A DNA stretch of 64,000 nt from Diphasiastrum complanatum (GCA_029204225.1 CM055107.1:13447382-13511381), one strand, 5' to 3'; positions 46,729 through 58,387 are shown, numbered from the stretch's first letter. Numbers and translations: made by a program. The notes: generated by a model not told the origin, from the sequence alone.

Positions 46729-48504
46729 CTATGAAGATTTGAGCATTGATCTTGATATAACTCCAAGATTAGATCTATGCTTGATGAAAGCACTTTTGCT
46801 CAAAGGCTTGGTGAGTAGATCGGCAATACAAGAGGACGAGTTGACATGCTCCAAATAGATTTCTCCTCCAATAAGCTTTTCTCTCACAAAATGGTGTGCC
46901 ACTTCTATGTGCTTGCTTCTTGCATGAAATATGGGATTATTGGCAAGAGTTTGGGCTGAGATGTTATCACACTTGATCATTGGTAGATCATCCTCCTTGA
47001 TGCACTTTAGCTCCATAAATAACCTCTTGATCCAAAGCACTTCTTTGGTAGTTGTAGTGAGTGCTTTGTACTCGGCCTTACATGAAGAGAGAGATATAGT
47101 ATCTTGCTTTTTGGAAAGCCAAGATATTAGATTGCCTCCAAGAAAGATAGTGTATGCACTAATAGACTTTCGATCCATCTTGTCACTTGCAAAGTCCGAA
47201 TCCGAGTAGCCAATAATGGATAGATCTTTACTTTTATAGAGTAGACTATAATCACAAGATGAAGATACATATCTTAGAATCCTCTTGGCCATCTTCCAAT
47301 GATGGATCTTAGGATCTTGCATAAATTGACTCGATTTGTGCACACAAAAACTTAGATCGGGCCTATTAATGGTAAGCCAAATCAAGGAGCCTACAAGACT
47401 CCTAAAAAGTGTGATGTCCTCAAAGGATCTTTCATCACCTTTATTAGGATCTTTTGCAATTCGCTCCATTGGAGTATCTATGCTCTTAGAATTTTCCATA
47501 TGGAATTTTTTCAACATAGAGTGAGCATATCTAGATTGGCATATAAAGACATGATTTTCATAAAAATCAATTTCTAGGCCTAGGATGTAATGCATCTCTC
47601 CTAGATCTTGCATTTTAAACTTACATCCAAGTGCTAGCTTGGTTTCATCAACTAGCTTGATACAACTTCCACAAAGAATAATGTCATCAACATAAATTAG
47701 AAAAATGACAATATTGCTATCAACAAACTTTAGATACATGGAAGGATCATAGTCACTAAGAGTAAATCCTAGTGAGATAAGAAAAGAATTAAGTCTTGAA
47801 TACCATGATCTTGGTGCTTGCTTGAGTCCATAAAGACTTTTGAAGAGCAAGCACACTTTGGACTCATCCTTGATGAATCCTTGAGGTTGGTCCATATAGA
47901 TCTCCTCCTCAAGATAACCATTTAGAAAAGCATTGGATACATCTAATTGGAACACCTTCCACTTGAAAAAACAAGCAAGAGAAATAAGAATTCTTATTGT
48001 CACCATCTTTGCAACGGGTGCAAAGGTCTCCTCATAATCAAGACCATGGATTTGAGCAAATCCTTTGGCACATAATCTTGGTTTATGCTTGTTGATGGTG
48101 CCATCATGATTGAACTTGATCCAAAATACCCACTTGCAACCAATCACATGCTTGTTGGATGGAGGATCCACAAGCTCCCAAGTATTGTTGGTGATCAATG
48201 CATCATACTCTTGCTTCATGGCATCATACCACTCCTTGGTATTGAGTGCCTCTTGTACATTCTTTGGCTCTTCATGAGAGACATAAAAAACATAATTAGT
48301 GGAATCAAGATCCCCTTGTTCGCCTTTGTCAACATATGAGAGCCTCTTAGGCTCGGATCTATCTCTCATGGATCTTCTTGGTGAGAAAATCCGAGAAGAG
48401 TCTTCTTCAAATCTCGACCCCATCATATCATGATTGTCTTCAAAATTAGTAATTGATGATGCATCCATAGATTTCTTGATCTCGGCCTCTTCAAAAAATG
48501 AGTG
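46729..48504 (-). CDS. Copia E polyprotein, reverse transcriptase-RNase H part
   Basis: Continues the gag-pol frame after one TAA at 48505-48507; the first ATG is at 48468. Reverse transcriptase: CKWVFWIKFNHDGTINKHKP, FAPVAKMVTIRIL, LDVSNAFLNGYLEEEIYMDQ and the catalytic FLIYVDDIILCG. RNase H: YSDSDFASDKMDRKSISAY, SLSSCKAEYKAL (usual STEAEY; the Glu is kept) and SKHIEVAHHFVREKL. The stop is at 46729, just before the polypurine tract. Copies the element's RNA into DNA. Intact apart from the one stop upstream. Confidence 0.92.
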   Translation of the reverse strand, partial: HSFFEEAEIKKSMDASSITNFEDNHDMMGSRFEEDSSRIFSPRRSMRDRSEPKRLSYVDKGEQGDLDSTNYVFYVSHEEPKNVQEALNTKEWYDAMKQEYDALITNNTWELVDPPSNKHVIGCKWVFWIKFNHDGTINKHKPRLCAKGFAQIHGLDYEETFAPVAKMVTIRILISLACFFKWKVFQLDVSNAFLNGYLEEEIYMDQPQGFIKDESKVCLLFKSLYGLKQAPRSWYSRLNSFLISLGFTLSDYDPSMYLKFVDSNIVIFLIYVDDIILCGSCIKLVDETKLALGCKFKMQDLGEMHYILGLEIDFYENHVFICQSRYAHSMLKKFHMENSKSIDTPMERIAKDPNKGDERSFEDITLFRSLVGSLIWLTINRPDLSFCVHKSSQFMQDPKIHHWKMAKRILRYVSSSCDYSLLYKSKDLSIIGYSDSDFASDKMDRKSISAYTIFLGGNLISWLSKKQDTISLSSCKAEYKALTTTTKEVLWIKRLFMELKCIKEDDLPMIKCDNISAQTLANNPIFHARSKHIEVAHHFVREKLIGGEIYLEHVNSSSCIADLLTKPLSKSAFIKHRSNLGVISRSMLKSS

Positions 48505-50715
48505 TTAATCTTCATGAAAGACAACATCTCTACTTTCAATAACTTGAGAAGTAGAGAGTATAAAGACTCTATAGGCCTTCTTGGTGGATGAGTATCCAAC
48601 CATGATCCCTTTACATGCACTAGGATCTTCCTTCTTCCTTGTTTCCAATGGAATATGGACAAAGCATAAGCATCCAAAAACTCTAAGGTGATCAACCTTA
48701 GGCTTCTTTAAAAATAAGATTTCATATGGTGACTTTCCTCCAAGAGCTATATGTGGGAGCCTATTGCAAAGATAATTTGCACAATTAATGGCTTCTCTCC
48801 AAAAATCTTTGGGCAAAGATGCCTCAATTCTCATAGATTTTGCACATTCACATAGAGATCTATTCTTTCTCTCGGTCACTCCATTCTGAGATGGAGAGTA
48901 GGCACAAGAGAACTCTCTTTTAATGCCTTCAAGCTCACAAAAATCTTGAAATTTATTGGAGATATATTCCCCACCTCCATCACTTCTAAGAGCTTTAATC
49001 TTGAATGAAAACTGCTTCTCTACATAAGCTTTGAAAATAAGGAAATGATCAAACACCATAGATTTAGAAGCAAGAAGATATATCCAAGTGAATCTTGTGT
49101 AATCATCAATGAAAGTAACAAAACAAGTGGCTCCTCCCTTGCTTGTAGTTGATGAGAAATGCACATCCGAGTGGATTAACTCCAAAGGATGCTTGCTTTT
49201 GATAGAAGATCTTGTAAATGGCTTTTTGTGAGATTTAACAATAGCACAAGCCTCACAAGGCTTGATCTTCTTGGAGAGTGACTTTGGCAAGCCAATAGCT
49301 TTGGCTTCTTTGATCATAGAGAGCATGGATTTGTAGTTGGGATGTCCCAACCTCCTATGCCATAATTCTTCCATAGAGAGCTTGTTCACAAGAGCAACAT
49401 TACAAGCATTGACATACTCATTTGGATCTAGTTTATAGATGCCACCAAATCTAGATCCTAATGCAAGTATCTCATCATTCTTCTTGATAGTGCAAGTATC
49501 AACATTGAATTTTACATCAAGGCCATTATCAAGCAATTGGCCAACACTAATAAGATTCTTGGTAAGCTTAGGTACATAAAGAACTTTAGAGAGAGAAAGA
49601 ACTTTAGAGGATGCAAGCTTCAAGGGAATGTTCCCTATGCCTTCAATAGGACATTCAAAATCATTTGCAGTGTATATTGATTTCTTGACTCCATCATAAG
49701 GTGCAATAGAAGAGAAAGAGTCCTTGGAGCTACACATATGTGAAGGGGCTCCACTATCAATATACCATAGGCCATCCTTCTTGAAAGGAGTAGACGAGAA
49801 ACTAGAGACCATAAGAGATCCCTCTCCATCACTTGCAATAGTGTCTTCCTTCTCATTGGTAATGTTGGCTTGCTTGAGTTGATTCTTCTTCTTGAAGCAA
49901 TTGGTGGCATAATGACCTTTCTTGCCACAATAAAAGCACTTGCTCTTCTTCTTCTTGAGCTTGGATGATGAAGCATTAGAGGAATCATCTTCCTCCTCAT
50001 CTTTGTCTTTGGATTTGACTTTGTCCTTGCTTGAGGATTGTTGATGTTGGTTCTTGCTCCTCCCTTTGTGCTTATCCTTGGCAAAGAGAGCTTTGCCATC
50101 ATTATGAGTGAGAGAAAGCTTGTCCATCCTCAAGAGCTTGTACTCTTGTCTTGATTCTTCCAAAATTAGCACACTTTGGAGAGCCTCCAAACTTGGTAGC
50201 TCCTCCTTAATGGCATAGGATTGGACAAGGTTATCAAATTCACTTCTCAAGCCATTGAGAATGACTTGAACTAGCTCATTTTGATTGATGGAATCACCAA
50301 TACAAGCAAGTTCTCTATGAATATCGTTTACTCTCAAAACATAACTAGATGCACTCTCATCACTCTTTTGGCTACTTTGAAAGATTTGATTCCTAAGAGT
50401 GAGAAGCCTAGAGGTATTCTTAGCCTCATAGATAGTCTTGAGACAATCCCAAGCTTCTTTGGTTGTTGTACAAGTACCTATCTCCCTCAATATCTCATTA
50501 GAGACATTTATCTTAATGTAGTGGAGAGCCATCCTAGCTCTCTTTTTGTATTTTTGAACCTCTTGAAGAACTTTTGGTTCTTCTTCAAGGCCAAGAACTA
50601 AGTCCATCACATCTTGAAGGATCAAGATGGACTCCATCCTCATTTTCCAAATTGAATAGTTTGAAGTGGTCAATCTTTCACTTGGTTCCAACAAGGATGA
50701 ACCCATTGAAGACAT
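48505..50715 (-). CDS. Copia E polyprotein, gag-protease-integrase part
   Basis: ATG at 50715 (MSSMGSSLLEPSERL), 736 codons to the TAA at 48505. Gag with NYSIWKMRMESIL and knuckle CFYCGKKGHYATNC (plus 49897-49938); protease WYIDSGAPSHM; integrase with zinc-binding LWHRRLGHPNYK and CEACAIVKSHKKPF, and catalytic IHSDVHF, LRSDGGGEY and NGVTERKN. By codon count the acidic residues are spaced D-61-D-35-E, the normal spacing of an active integrase. Integrates the element's DNA. The in-frame TAA lies in the linker before reverse transcriptase. Confidence 0.93.
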   Translation of the reverse strand: MSSMGSSLLEPSERLTTSNYSIWKMRMESILILQDVMDLVLGLEEEPKVLQEVQKYKKRARMALHYIKINVSNEILREIGTCTTTKEAWDCLKTIYEAKNTSRLLTLRNQIFQSSQKSDESASSYVLRVNDIHRELACIGDSINQNELVQVILNGLRSEFDNLVQSYAIKEELPSLEALQSVLILEESRQEYKLLRMDKLSLTHNDGKALFAKDKHKGRSKNQHQQSSSKDKVKSKDKDEEEDDSSNASSSKLKKKKSKCFYCGKKGHYATNCFKKKNQLKQANITNEKEDTIASDGEGSLMVSSFSSTPFKKDGLWYIDSGAPSHMCSSKDSFSSIAPYDGVKKSIYTANDFECPIEGIGNIPLKLASSKVLSLSKVLYVPKLTKNLISVGQLLDNGLDVKFNVDTCTIKKNDEILALGSRFGGIYKLDPNEYVNACNVALVNKLSMEELWHRRLGHPNYKSMLSMIKEAKAIGLPKSLSKKIKPCEACAIVKSHKKPFTRSSIKSKHPLELIHSDVHFSSTTSKGGATCFVTFIDDYTRFTWIYLLASKSMVFDHFLIFKAYVEKQFSFKIKALRSDGGGEYISNKFQDFCELEGIKREFSCAYSPSQNGVTERKNRSLCECAKSMRIEASLPKDFWREAINCANYLCNRLPHIALGGKSPYEILFLKKPKVDHLRVFGCLCFVHIPLETRKKEDPSACKGIMVGYSSTKKAYRVFILSTSQVIESRDVVFHED

Positions 50716-51456
50716 TTGAAGTGAAGAAAACTCAAATGATGAACAATAAATGTTGCTACACACTCTCAATAGGATCCAATAATAGAGTACTATCTCCTCC
50801 TATGAAAGATCTTGCAACTATTTGTGAATTGATTCTCACTAGCTACACAAATCTCTCTAAAACAAGATCTATTTCACATCAAATGATGGAGTATAGGCAA
50901 AGTTAGGATCAAACACTCTTAGCACGTGTGAAGTACTCTAAGAAACCAAATTTGACTCAAATACAATGATATTGCATGAAACAAAATGGCTAAGATCTCG
51001 AAACAGCGTCTAGATCACATATAGATGAGATTGGCAAGCATACAACTATTTTGGATCAACCAAGCAATCTCTTGACCAAACCAAATGTGTCCACCCAGGT
51101 CTAGGTGCCCTACCTAACCCTATTCAAAAGCTTATAGCTTTTGATTGGCTCAACCAAATGGAATGAAACTGATTGCATTAGAAACTAGACAAAAATAGCT
51201 TCAAAACAAGCTATGAAGCAATATAAATGGATCAAGCATGAGAGAGAACTTCCAAACTGAAATTGGATGTTACTCACATGTGTCTGAGCACCTGATTCCA
51301 TACAGTACCAGGTCGGACCCAATCAATGTCCTTTTGATCTCTTTTGATCAAAGATTGAACAAGATAGCTAGGAAAATGGGCCTTGACAACTTCTAGCTCA
51401 AGATTGATGAAAATTTTTCACTTAGATGGATCAAAATGCATGGTAAACTTAGGTAG
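50716..51456 (-). other. Copia E untranslated leader
   Basis: About 740 bases between the primer-binding site and the gag ATG, without a recognised coding frame. It carries another GCACGTGTG near 50920. Confidence 0.75.
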
Positions 51457-51468
51457 GCTCTGATACCA
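51457..51468 (-). promoter_or_regulatory. Copia E primer-binding site
   Basis: On the minus strand TGGTATCAGAGC lies immediately after the 5' LTR; it is complementary to the initiator methionine tRNA 3' end. Confidence 0.93.
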
Positions 51469-52204
51469 TGTTGAATTCACACGTGTGGATTTTCCACAAC
51501 ATGTACTTGTGATCTCCTAAGGTGTGTAGATGCACCAAGATCAAGACTAGATTGAGATTCAAGATCAATCTTAGATCCTATGGCAAAAACACACTACTAC
51601 ATGCATTCAATCACTTCCAACTCTCACTCACACGTGTGGAAAGTATTCAAAAAATAATCTAAGTAAAAACAAGCTGCTCTCCTCAGGTAGAGAGAGAAAA
51701 AACATCATGAGCTCTCATGTAGAGAGAGAAAGCTAGAAATCCAATAACTCACAAAATCCATAAAATCACCAAATCAATTAGATCCAAAATGAGGAGTACA
51801 ATGATACTAGTAGACCCACGAGCTACCACTATGCTTAACTATGATTGGACCATACTTTGTCACCTCTTGATCCTATTGGACCATTGATCCATGCACCTCT
51901 TAATTCTATTGGACTATATTCAAGCACACCTCAATTTCCTATTGGACCTCACAGGGTTCCACCTCTAAATCCTATTGGACCTCTTGGAATTCATCAAACA
52001 AAAGCTTTACACTTGTCTACACTCTGATTGGCACGTGTTTAGCCTCTTACTATATTTTGGCTCAATAGTGGCATTACAAGTGGAAATGCATAATTTGCCA
52101 TCTATGCCAAATTTATTCCTATCAACATCCTACACCTAGATGCTTGATGTAAAAAACATAAGACCCCTATATCTAACATAGATAATCTTTTTCAATTCTT
52201 CACA
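51469..52204 (-). repeat. Copia E 5' LTR
   Basis: 736 bases, matching the 3' LTR except for scattered changes and a 10-base insertion near 51888. CACACGTGTG occurs at 51478-51487 and 51629-51638. This copy should hold the promoter of the element. Confidence 0.92.
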
Positions 52205-53270
52205 AAAGGGACAGATTTGATAATTAGCCTGCATCATTCTATCTTGTTCATCTCAAGGGGAGGACGTCCTGACATAAGATATCCAACAATGTTGGCAGCC
52301 TAGTCAAGGGCGGTGTTGACGTGGAATAGGATTACGTCAGGGAGTTCATCATCAACCCCTCTACTCTCAAGAACGTTGCGGTTTCGTGAGAGGTGATCGG
52401 CTAAATAGTGTCATTTCTCTTTGCAAAAACTCTTGGAGAAGTAGCAGCCATCGGGTGATCCGTCCGGTCATGCATGGTCTATTTACCAGATACAATAGGT
52501 CTTGGTGATCTACAAAGAAGACAAAAGGATTGGCTAACACGTAATGGCATAATTTCTTCACACTATATACATTGGCTAGCGCTTCTCGTTCGATGGTCGT
52601 ATAATTCATTTATGCGGGAATCGGCTGCCTACTAGCGAAATAGATCGAGTAATCCTTCTTGTACTCCCTAGGCCGTTTTAGAACACTCCCTATGGCATAT
52701 TTAGAGGCATCTGTATGGACATGGAGCTCTATGGTCCAGATAGGGGGTTGAAGGACTAGTGTAGTGACTAAGGCCTTCTTGATTTTTTGAAAAGCCTCTG
52801 TGGCTTCAGTTGTCCATTCGAGTTGGATGGTCAGTTGGTATATCAAACGGGCCAACTTAGCAAAATTCAAGACAAACCTTCGAGAATAGTTGCAATGCCC
52901 CATAAAGATGGATACTTCATGTACGGTTCCTGGTTCTGGAAAAGCAAGTATTATGTAGATATTGTCGACGTCGGTAGCGATACCATGCCTCAAAACTACA
53001 TGGCCTAGCACTATGCCGTGCATGACCAAGAATTGGCATTTGGTCGGGTTTAGAGATACACCGAATAATTGACATTGGATGAACACTTTCTCTAAGCAAG
53101 CTAGATGTTGGGCTCTAGAGGAGTGGACACACGAGTCATCCATGAAAATCTCAAAGAATTTTCGTAGAAAATATTTGAAGGCATAGCTCATCACTCATTG
53201 GAAGGTGTTGGTGGGAGCATTACACAATCCAAATGGCATAGCAGATTCCTTTTAGATCAAGTCATAGGCA
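52205..53270 (-). pseudogene. Ty3/Gypsy pol, reverse transcriptase-RNase H part (right of Copia E)
   Basis: Minus strand: PFGLCNAPTNTFQ, the catalytic stretch FFEIFMDDSCVHS (FMDD as in Gypsy), LNPTKCQF, GIVLGHVV, FMGHCNYSRRFV, then RNase H with LHVHTDASKYAIGSVL, a stop, NYTTIEREALANVYSVKKL and FVDHQDLLYLVN. The frame runs into the target duplication at 52205 and continues beyond Copia E at 45987. It is cut at about 53270 by a Copia C piece in the other orientation. Confidence 0.9.
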
Positions 53271-55281
53271 TGCAACAAAAGGTATGTTAGATGTTGTTCA
53301 TACATATATATTTGGACCTATGCAAACTCCTTCATTGCTAGATGCAAAGTATTTCATTACCTTTATTGATGAATTCTCCAAAAGAACATCTATTTATTTC
53401 ATTAAACAGAAATCTGAGACTTTCATCACGTTCAGAGAATTTAAAGAACATGCAAAAAATCAAACTGGTAAAAAGCACTGAGGTCAGATAACGGGGGAGA
53501 ATACATCTCCACTGAATTCAAGGAGTACTACCTTAATAATGACATTGAGCAACAATACATTATCTCCTATTCGCCTCAGTCAAATGGTCTTGCTGAGAGA
53601 AAGAACAGAACCTTAGTTGAATCGACAAAGTGCATGTTATCACATGCAACACTTTCGAAGTCCTTCTGGGCCGAAGCTGTTTCAACAACAACCTATATTC
53701 AGAACAGATGTCCTACTAAAGGTCTCTCAGACAAAACACCATTCAAAGTTTGGACAGGTACCAAACCTTCTTTATTAAACTTACAAGTTTTTGGATGTAC
53801 TGCTTATGCACAGATTCCTCATGATGTCAGGAAGAAGCTCGACTTTCAGAGTATCAAATGTATTTTCATCAGCTACACTACTTCAGACCAAGTCTACAAG
53901 TTGTTCGATCCCATTGAGTTGAAGATATTCACTAGCCGGGATGCCATCTTCATCGAAGATCAATTTCAAGACCTCAATGCAAAAGGCACAACCCATCCAG
54001 CCGACCTGTCAGATTCTCCTGACATATTGACCTTTCCAGTTCCTACTCAATGGAGTTATTAAAGAAGACATTTACATGGTGCAACTCGAAGGTTATATTA
54101 TCGAGGGTAAACACAATCATGTGTGTAAACTCCATGAGGCACTTTATAGCTTGAAGCAATCTACTCGAACATGGTTTCAAAGGATCAATACTTTCCTGAT
54201 TGATCATGGCTACACACCTAGCTCTTCAGATTCAAATGTTTACTTCAAGATAGTACAACAATATTTTATCATTATCACTTTGTACGTGGATGATACATTG
54301 CTTTTTAGCAACAGTACCAATCTGATAAAAGAAGACAAGACAATGCTATCTTCTGAATTTGACATGACCGATCTGGACGAAGCTCATTTTCGCCTTGGTA
54401 TTCAAATCCACAGAGACAAAAATCAAAAGTTGATCTACATTACTCAATAGAGGAAAATCTACAATATGTTAGTCAGATATAATATGATTAATTGCAAGTT
54501 AGCTCTCTCACCAATGGAACAAGGTCTCAAATTGTCAAAGGACCAGTGTCCTCAAACAATTCAAGAGAAGGAGCAGATGCGTGAGTATCCTCACCATTCT
54601 ATTATAGGATCTCTTATGTACGCAATGATCTGTACCAAGCCAGACATAGCTTTTGCAGTCAACTCTCTCAGTCAGTATATGACCAACCCTAGTGTAACAC
54701 ATTGGAAGGCTCTTATTAGAGTCATGAGATATCTTTGAGCTACTATGGACTTTTGCATTCGTAATGGAGTAGTCGGCAACGACAAACTCAATTTACTCAT
54801 TAGTTTTATAGATGCAAGCTAGGCAGCATATGTAGACACTCGTAAATCCACTTCGGGATTTACATTCTTCCTCAACAATGGTCCAATTTCCTAGAACAAT
54901 CGCAAGCAATCTTTGGTAGCTCTATCTTCCACTGAATCAGAGTATACCGCAGCCTCACAAGCTACAAAGGAAGCGGTTTGGTTGAGAAACTTACTTTCAG
55001 ATATCAGTCTGAATCAATCTGGTCCGACATTATTATTTTGTGATAATCAAAGTGCCATTGCCTTATCAGCCAACCCTAGATTTCATTCTAGGAGTAAGCA
55101 CATTGAACTAAAGTATCACTTTGTCAGAAGCAAAGTTCTCAATGAAGAGGTCAGATTGTAGTACTATCAAACACAAGATATGACAATAAATATTTTTACC
55201 AAAGTATTAAGCATGGATGCACATAGAAGGTTTTGTGCAAAACTAAGTTCAAAGGTCAAGGCATTCATAAATTCAGATTAA
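53271..55281 (+). pseudogene. Copia C pol (integrase, part of reverse transcriptase, RNase H), decayed
   Basis: Plus-strand frames start inside integrase (FITFIDEFSKRTSIYFIKQK), shift near 53475, and resume with SKSFWAEAVSTTTYIQNRCP and a linker. Near 54048 a deletion joins the linker to the reverse transcriptase stretch LNGVIKEDIYMVQ, removing its first part. Then LKQSTRTWFQRINTFL, the catalytic TLYVDDTLLFS, stops near 54450 and 54738, and RNase H with RKSTSGFTFFLNNG, STESEYTAASQATKEAVW and SKHIELKYHFVRSKV. A stop replaces the Trp of the DASW motif. The polypurine tract TAAGGAGGAG ends at 55288. Confidence 0.9.
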
Positions 55282-55288
55282 GGAGGAG

Positions 55289-55612
55289 TGTTGGATTATT
55301 CTCCTTCCTACTAAATAACTTTAGAGTGTGCAGTTTCTATCAACTATTGTCTTGCACTCATTAGCATGTGATCTTGTTTTTATGAATCAATACTATTTCC
55401 TTATTGCGTTCAGTTTGTGTTAGAATGCATGCATCTCGGTATTGCTTTTGTAACTGATAGAAATTGTATGAGAATTCAATACTCTATGTTTGGCTATGTA
55501 ATCACTTAGTATCTAGCGAAAGTTAGTTGCTAAAGACTGGACGTGATTTCATACTGCTTTGTTCAATTTTTGATAGGCGTAGTCATGCATTGCAGTAGGA
55601 AGTTTTCGCATT
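55289..55612 (+). mobile_element. Copia C 3' LTR, internally deleted and truncated
   Basis: It starts TGTTGGATTATTCTCC after the polypurine tract and is collinear with the 1030-base LTR at 40141-41170, but lacks a large middle part. It includes GATAGGCGTAGTCATGCAT, and is lost near 55612 before the expected CCAACA end, where Helitron sequence begins. Confidence 0.8.
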
Positions 55613-55629
55613 CTATTACTCACCTATTT

Positions 55630-56560
55630 CCGACACTGCCAACTCTGTAGGCGGTGCATATACATTTAGAGTGTCAAGCCGGTTGTATCATCATATTGGT
55701 GGATTGTTGCCCTTAGATAGACCTTCATTTTTGCAAATCTACATCATGGACGATGATGATTTGCCATTAGATCAAAGAATATCTTTGAATCATGAGCTTA
55801 GGCATGACATTCTCGCCCTTTTGCAAAGCATAATGATGGATGTGAATCCATTTGTGTAACATTTTAAGAATGTTGCTTGAATCATGTGGGAGAATGTCAC
55901 AAAGAATATTCGACTTCACATAGTGTCTGGTTGTTCCACAGAGTAGAGAGAATAGACAATTCAATTCGCTTACAAGTAATGAAATTGCAGTGCTTATACC
56001 TATAGATGAGACCTCGAGTGACAAAATTCATGACATCATATTGCACTCCATTCAAGATGGTTTGCATCATATCATAGAGCATCATTCATCGTATGATGCC
56101 TTGCATTTTTTCCTCCTCTTTTCTTATGGTATCGATGGGTGGTATTGGGGGATTTCACATATGTATATGAGAGATGTTGCACATGCTGATGATGATGACA
56201 TTCGTGATGGTATACATTCAGATGCTCCTAGAGAGCAATTAGAGGGTGGACACAAAGTTTTCACCATTCGATAGTTTTACAACTACCATTTACAAGTACA
56301 AGCAAGACATGTTTCACCTATACATTGGGTGGAAGGCTGCTGCAAGAGTATGTGTGATGTGGTAGCAAAAATGGTGCAAAACAACATGAATTACATCTAT
56401 AACAATTGAGATAGATTTCGTATAGAGATTTGTAGTGGCATCGTTGACGCCCTTGGGGCTCATAAAAAATCAAGAAACCAACCAGTCTTTTGATTCTTGG
56501 ACATCCCAAGAACATCAAGAACAGGGTGTAAGAGAATATGCAAGAACTAAAGCACAAACC
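55630..56560 (+). pseudogene. Helitron transposase N-terminal (helicase-like) domain remnant
   Basis: Plus-strand frames give YTFRVSSRLYHHIGGLLPLD, FLQIYIMDDDD, HELRHDILALLQSIMMDVNPFV, then EIAVLIPIDETSSDKIHDII, FFLLFSYGIDGWYWG, FYNYHLQVQ and NMNYIYNN followed by a stop, DRFRIEICSGIVDAL. This is the order of the Helitron_like_N domain (YRvqGqlYH.iG.LLP; LyiyD; HNplv..Fr; v.YPLLFPyGedGWh; fy.yrLq.R; l.yir.nQ..iR.e.y.gv.dal). Several stops and shifts. The rolling-circle HUH and helicase motifs are not present, so only the front part remains. Confidence 0.7.
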
Positions 56561-57209
56561 CAGTCTATTTAGTTTACATGAATGCTGATTCCTACATTAA
56601 TCCACAAACAAGAAATGAAATCTAATCCACTCTACGATCCACAACCACACACAAAGGAGGGAAGGACAAGATCATGAATGCATTCACTCAAGAAACAAGC
56701 ATGATCAAAGAGCTCAATGGATGCACCAAATCTCATGGAGGCTCTTCTCATTTCAGCATGGATAGGTACATTTCACAAAAAGCTCCTCTTCTCAAAGAGG
56801 GAGTCTCTTAAATAAGCAAGGGAGCTCCTTAGGTTGCATCCTAGTGGCATTTCCACATTACACAAATTACAAGTGGAATAGTGCTCTCCACTAGAGGTCA
56901 CCATCAAAAGGTGGCTCACTCTACTTTCTTTAAGAGTGGTGTACTTGCATTTATTTCTTTGCCTAGAAATACTAGTTCCTACATGGTCATTCCATCTTCT
57001 GGGATTCACCATGAGGCTTACACAGTTCTTGCTTGTCATTACTAACTAGTATTCCTCGGCTCTCATACTCAGCTCTCAGTCTTAGTTCGTCTACAGGAGA
57101 GGGGAGAAAATGTCAATTCCTACGGGATGGTGCTCTTGTTTGGGAATAGTAGTAGATGACGGAATATCAGTTTCCTCTACGTCTTGCAATAACTCATTTC
57201 ATATGATGT
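56561..57209 (-). other. Unassigned stretch with LTR-like features
   Basis: Between the Helitron remnant and the Gypsy gag. On the minus strand it includes GCTTATTTAAGAGACTCC near 56810 (TATA-like) and a run of short stems, which may represent an LTR, but no partner copy is seen in the window. No coding region recognised. Confidence 0.3.
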
Positions 57210-58387
57210 CTATGTGCGATTATTGATTTGGCAAATGGCGTGGTGATGTAGAAGTTCACAAGTAACTTTTCGATTGAGCAGCAAGTTTAACTGTTGGTTG
57301 CTATGGTGCTCGTGTGGTACTGCTGTGATGATCCTATCGTGATTCATAACTAACATGGCGGGCAGGTAGGATCTTGCTTGGTTGTTTCGAACAGTCTTTG
57401 AAATTGTGTTTTCTGACACAGTCTGGACATTTAGCGTGTGGTACGTGGTCTTGACTGGAAAATCAACCATGAAGTGGCCGGTTTCACCACAGATGAAACA
57501 TTTGTTGTTCAATGGCCCTTGCGTAATGGCATAGTTGTCTTGTATGGCTAGTGGTTCTGGACTTTCAGGTGGATATTCATGATAAGTCAAGGAATGTCCA
57601 GATTGTGATGGTTGTTCTTCATATTGTTGGACTGTATGTGCTTGGATAGGTTGATATGAAGGACAAGCATCAGTAGGATGTGTAGCCCGGCAATGTGGGC
57701 ACCATATGGGTTTGCGTCTATAATGTACCTGTGCAGGGTTTGGCTGACCATGCATACTGCGTTGGATAGACTTCAGGATATTTTGAAATTCATTGGTGAG
57801 TTTTTCCATTTGTAGTTGATGTTGCTTATTAAGCAACTCCAACTAATTTTCAAAGCTGATCTCGGGTATCCTCGATCGGCTTCGACTCATGGACAGGAGC
57901 ACATGGTGCTCTCCTTTCCTTGGATTCGTCAACATCTGATCCTTCGTCTTCTTCCTTGATGGCATCAGACATAGCTAACTTTAGGCTCGTATATTCATCA
58001 TTGGATTTAAGCTCGTGTCTGATCCATCTTGGAAGGCTGACTAAAAACCAGATGATGAGCATATGTTCAGAGGGCTGTTCTTGTACTTGACTTTTGAGGC
58101 ATTTAAAATGCTCGATATAGTCTCGTACATGTTCATCTTTTGTCATCTTGATATTACTCAATTGACAAAAGGACTTTCGATCAAGCGAAAGGGCTTAAAA
58201 TACTTGATAAAGGACTCTTTCAAAATTGACCAGTCTATCTTATCTTCACGATCAAGGTTAAGAAACCAATCACATGCTTTAGCGATCATGGTCATGGAAA
58301 ACAGTTGGACCATAGCGTCTAGAGAGGTTTTGCCATACACATCACATGCATTCTCAAAGATTTGCAAAAATCTTTGAGAGCCCGAAC
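57210..58387 (-). pseudogene. Ty3/Gypsy gag remnant (left of element F)
   Basis: Minus-strand frames: LQIFENACDVYGKTSLDAMV, ACDWFLNLDREDKIDWSIL, a shift, MTKDEHVRDYIEHFKCLKSQ, MLIIWFLVSLPRWIRHELKS, a linker, then a CCHC knuckle CFICGETGHFMVDFP whose last Cys is Phe. This is the layout of a plant Gypsy Gag. The frame is interrupted by element F at 58388; its upstream part is at 63944-64000. Confidence 0.8.

Larger units (their letters stand above)
45988..52204 (-). mobile_element. Complete Copia E retrotransposon with AAAGG target duplication
   Basis: LTRs at 45988-46713 and 51469-52204, primer-binding site, polypurine tract and full gag-pol are all present. The five bases AAAGG lie directly outside both ends (45983-45987 and 52205-52209), an exact target duplication. 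The insertion splits a Gypsy pol of the same strand. The LTRs look about 97-98% alike by eye, differing mostly by single bases and one 10-base indel, so the insertion is fairly young but older than element F. Confidence 0.95.
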
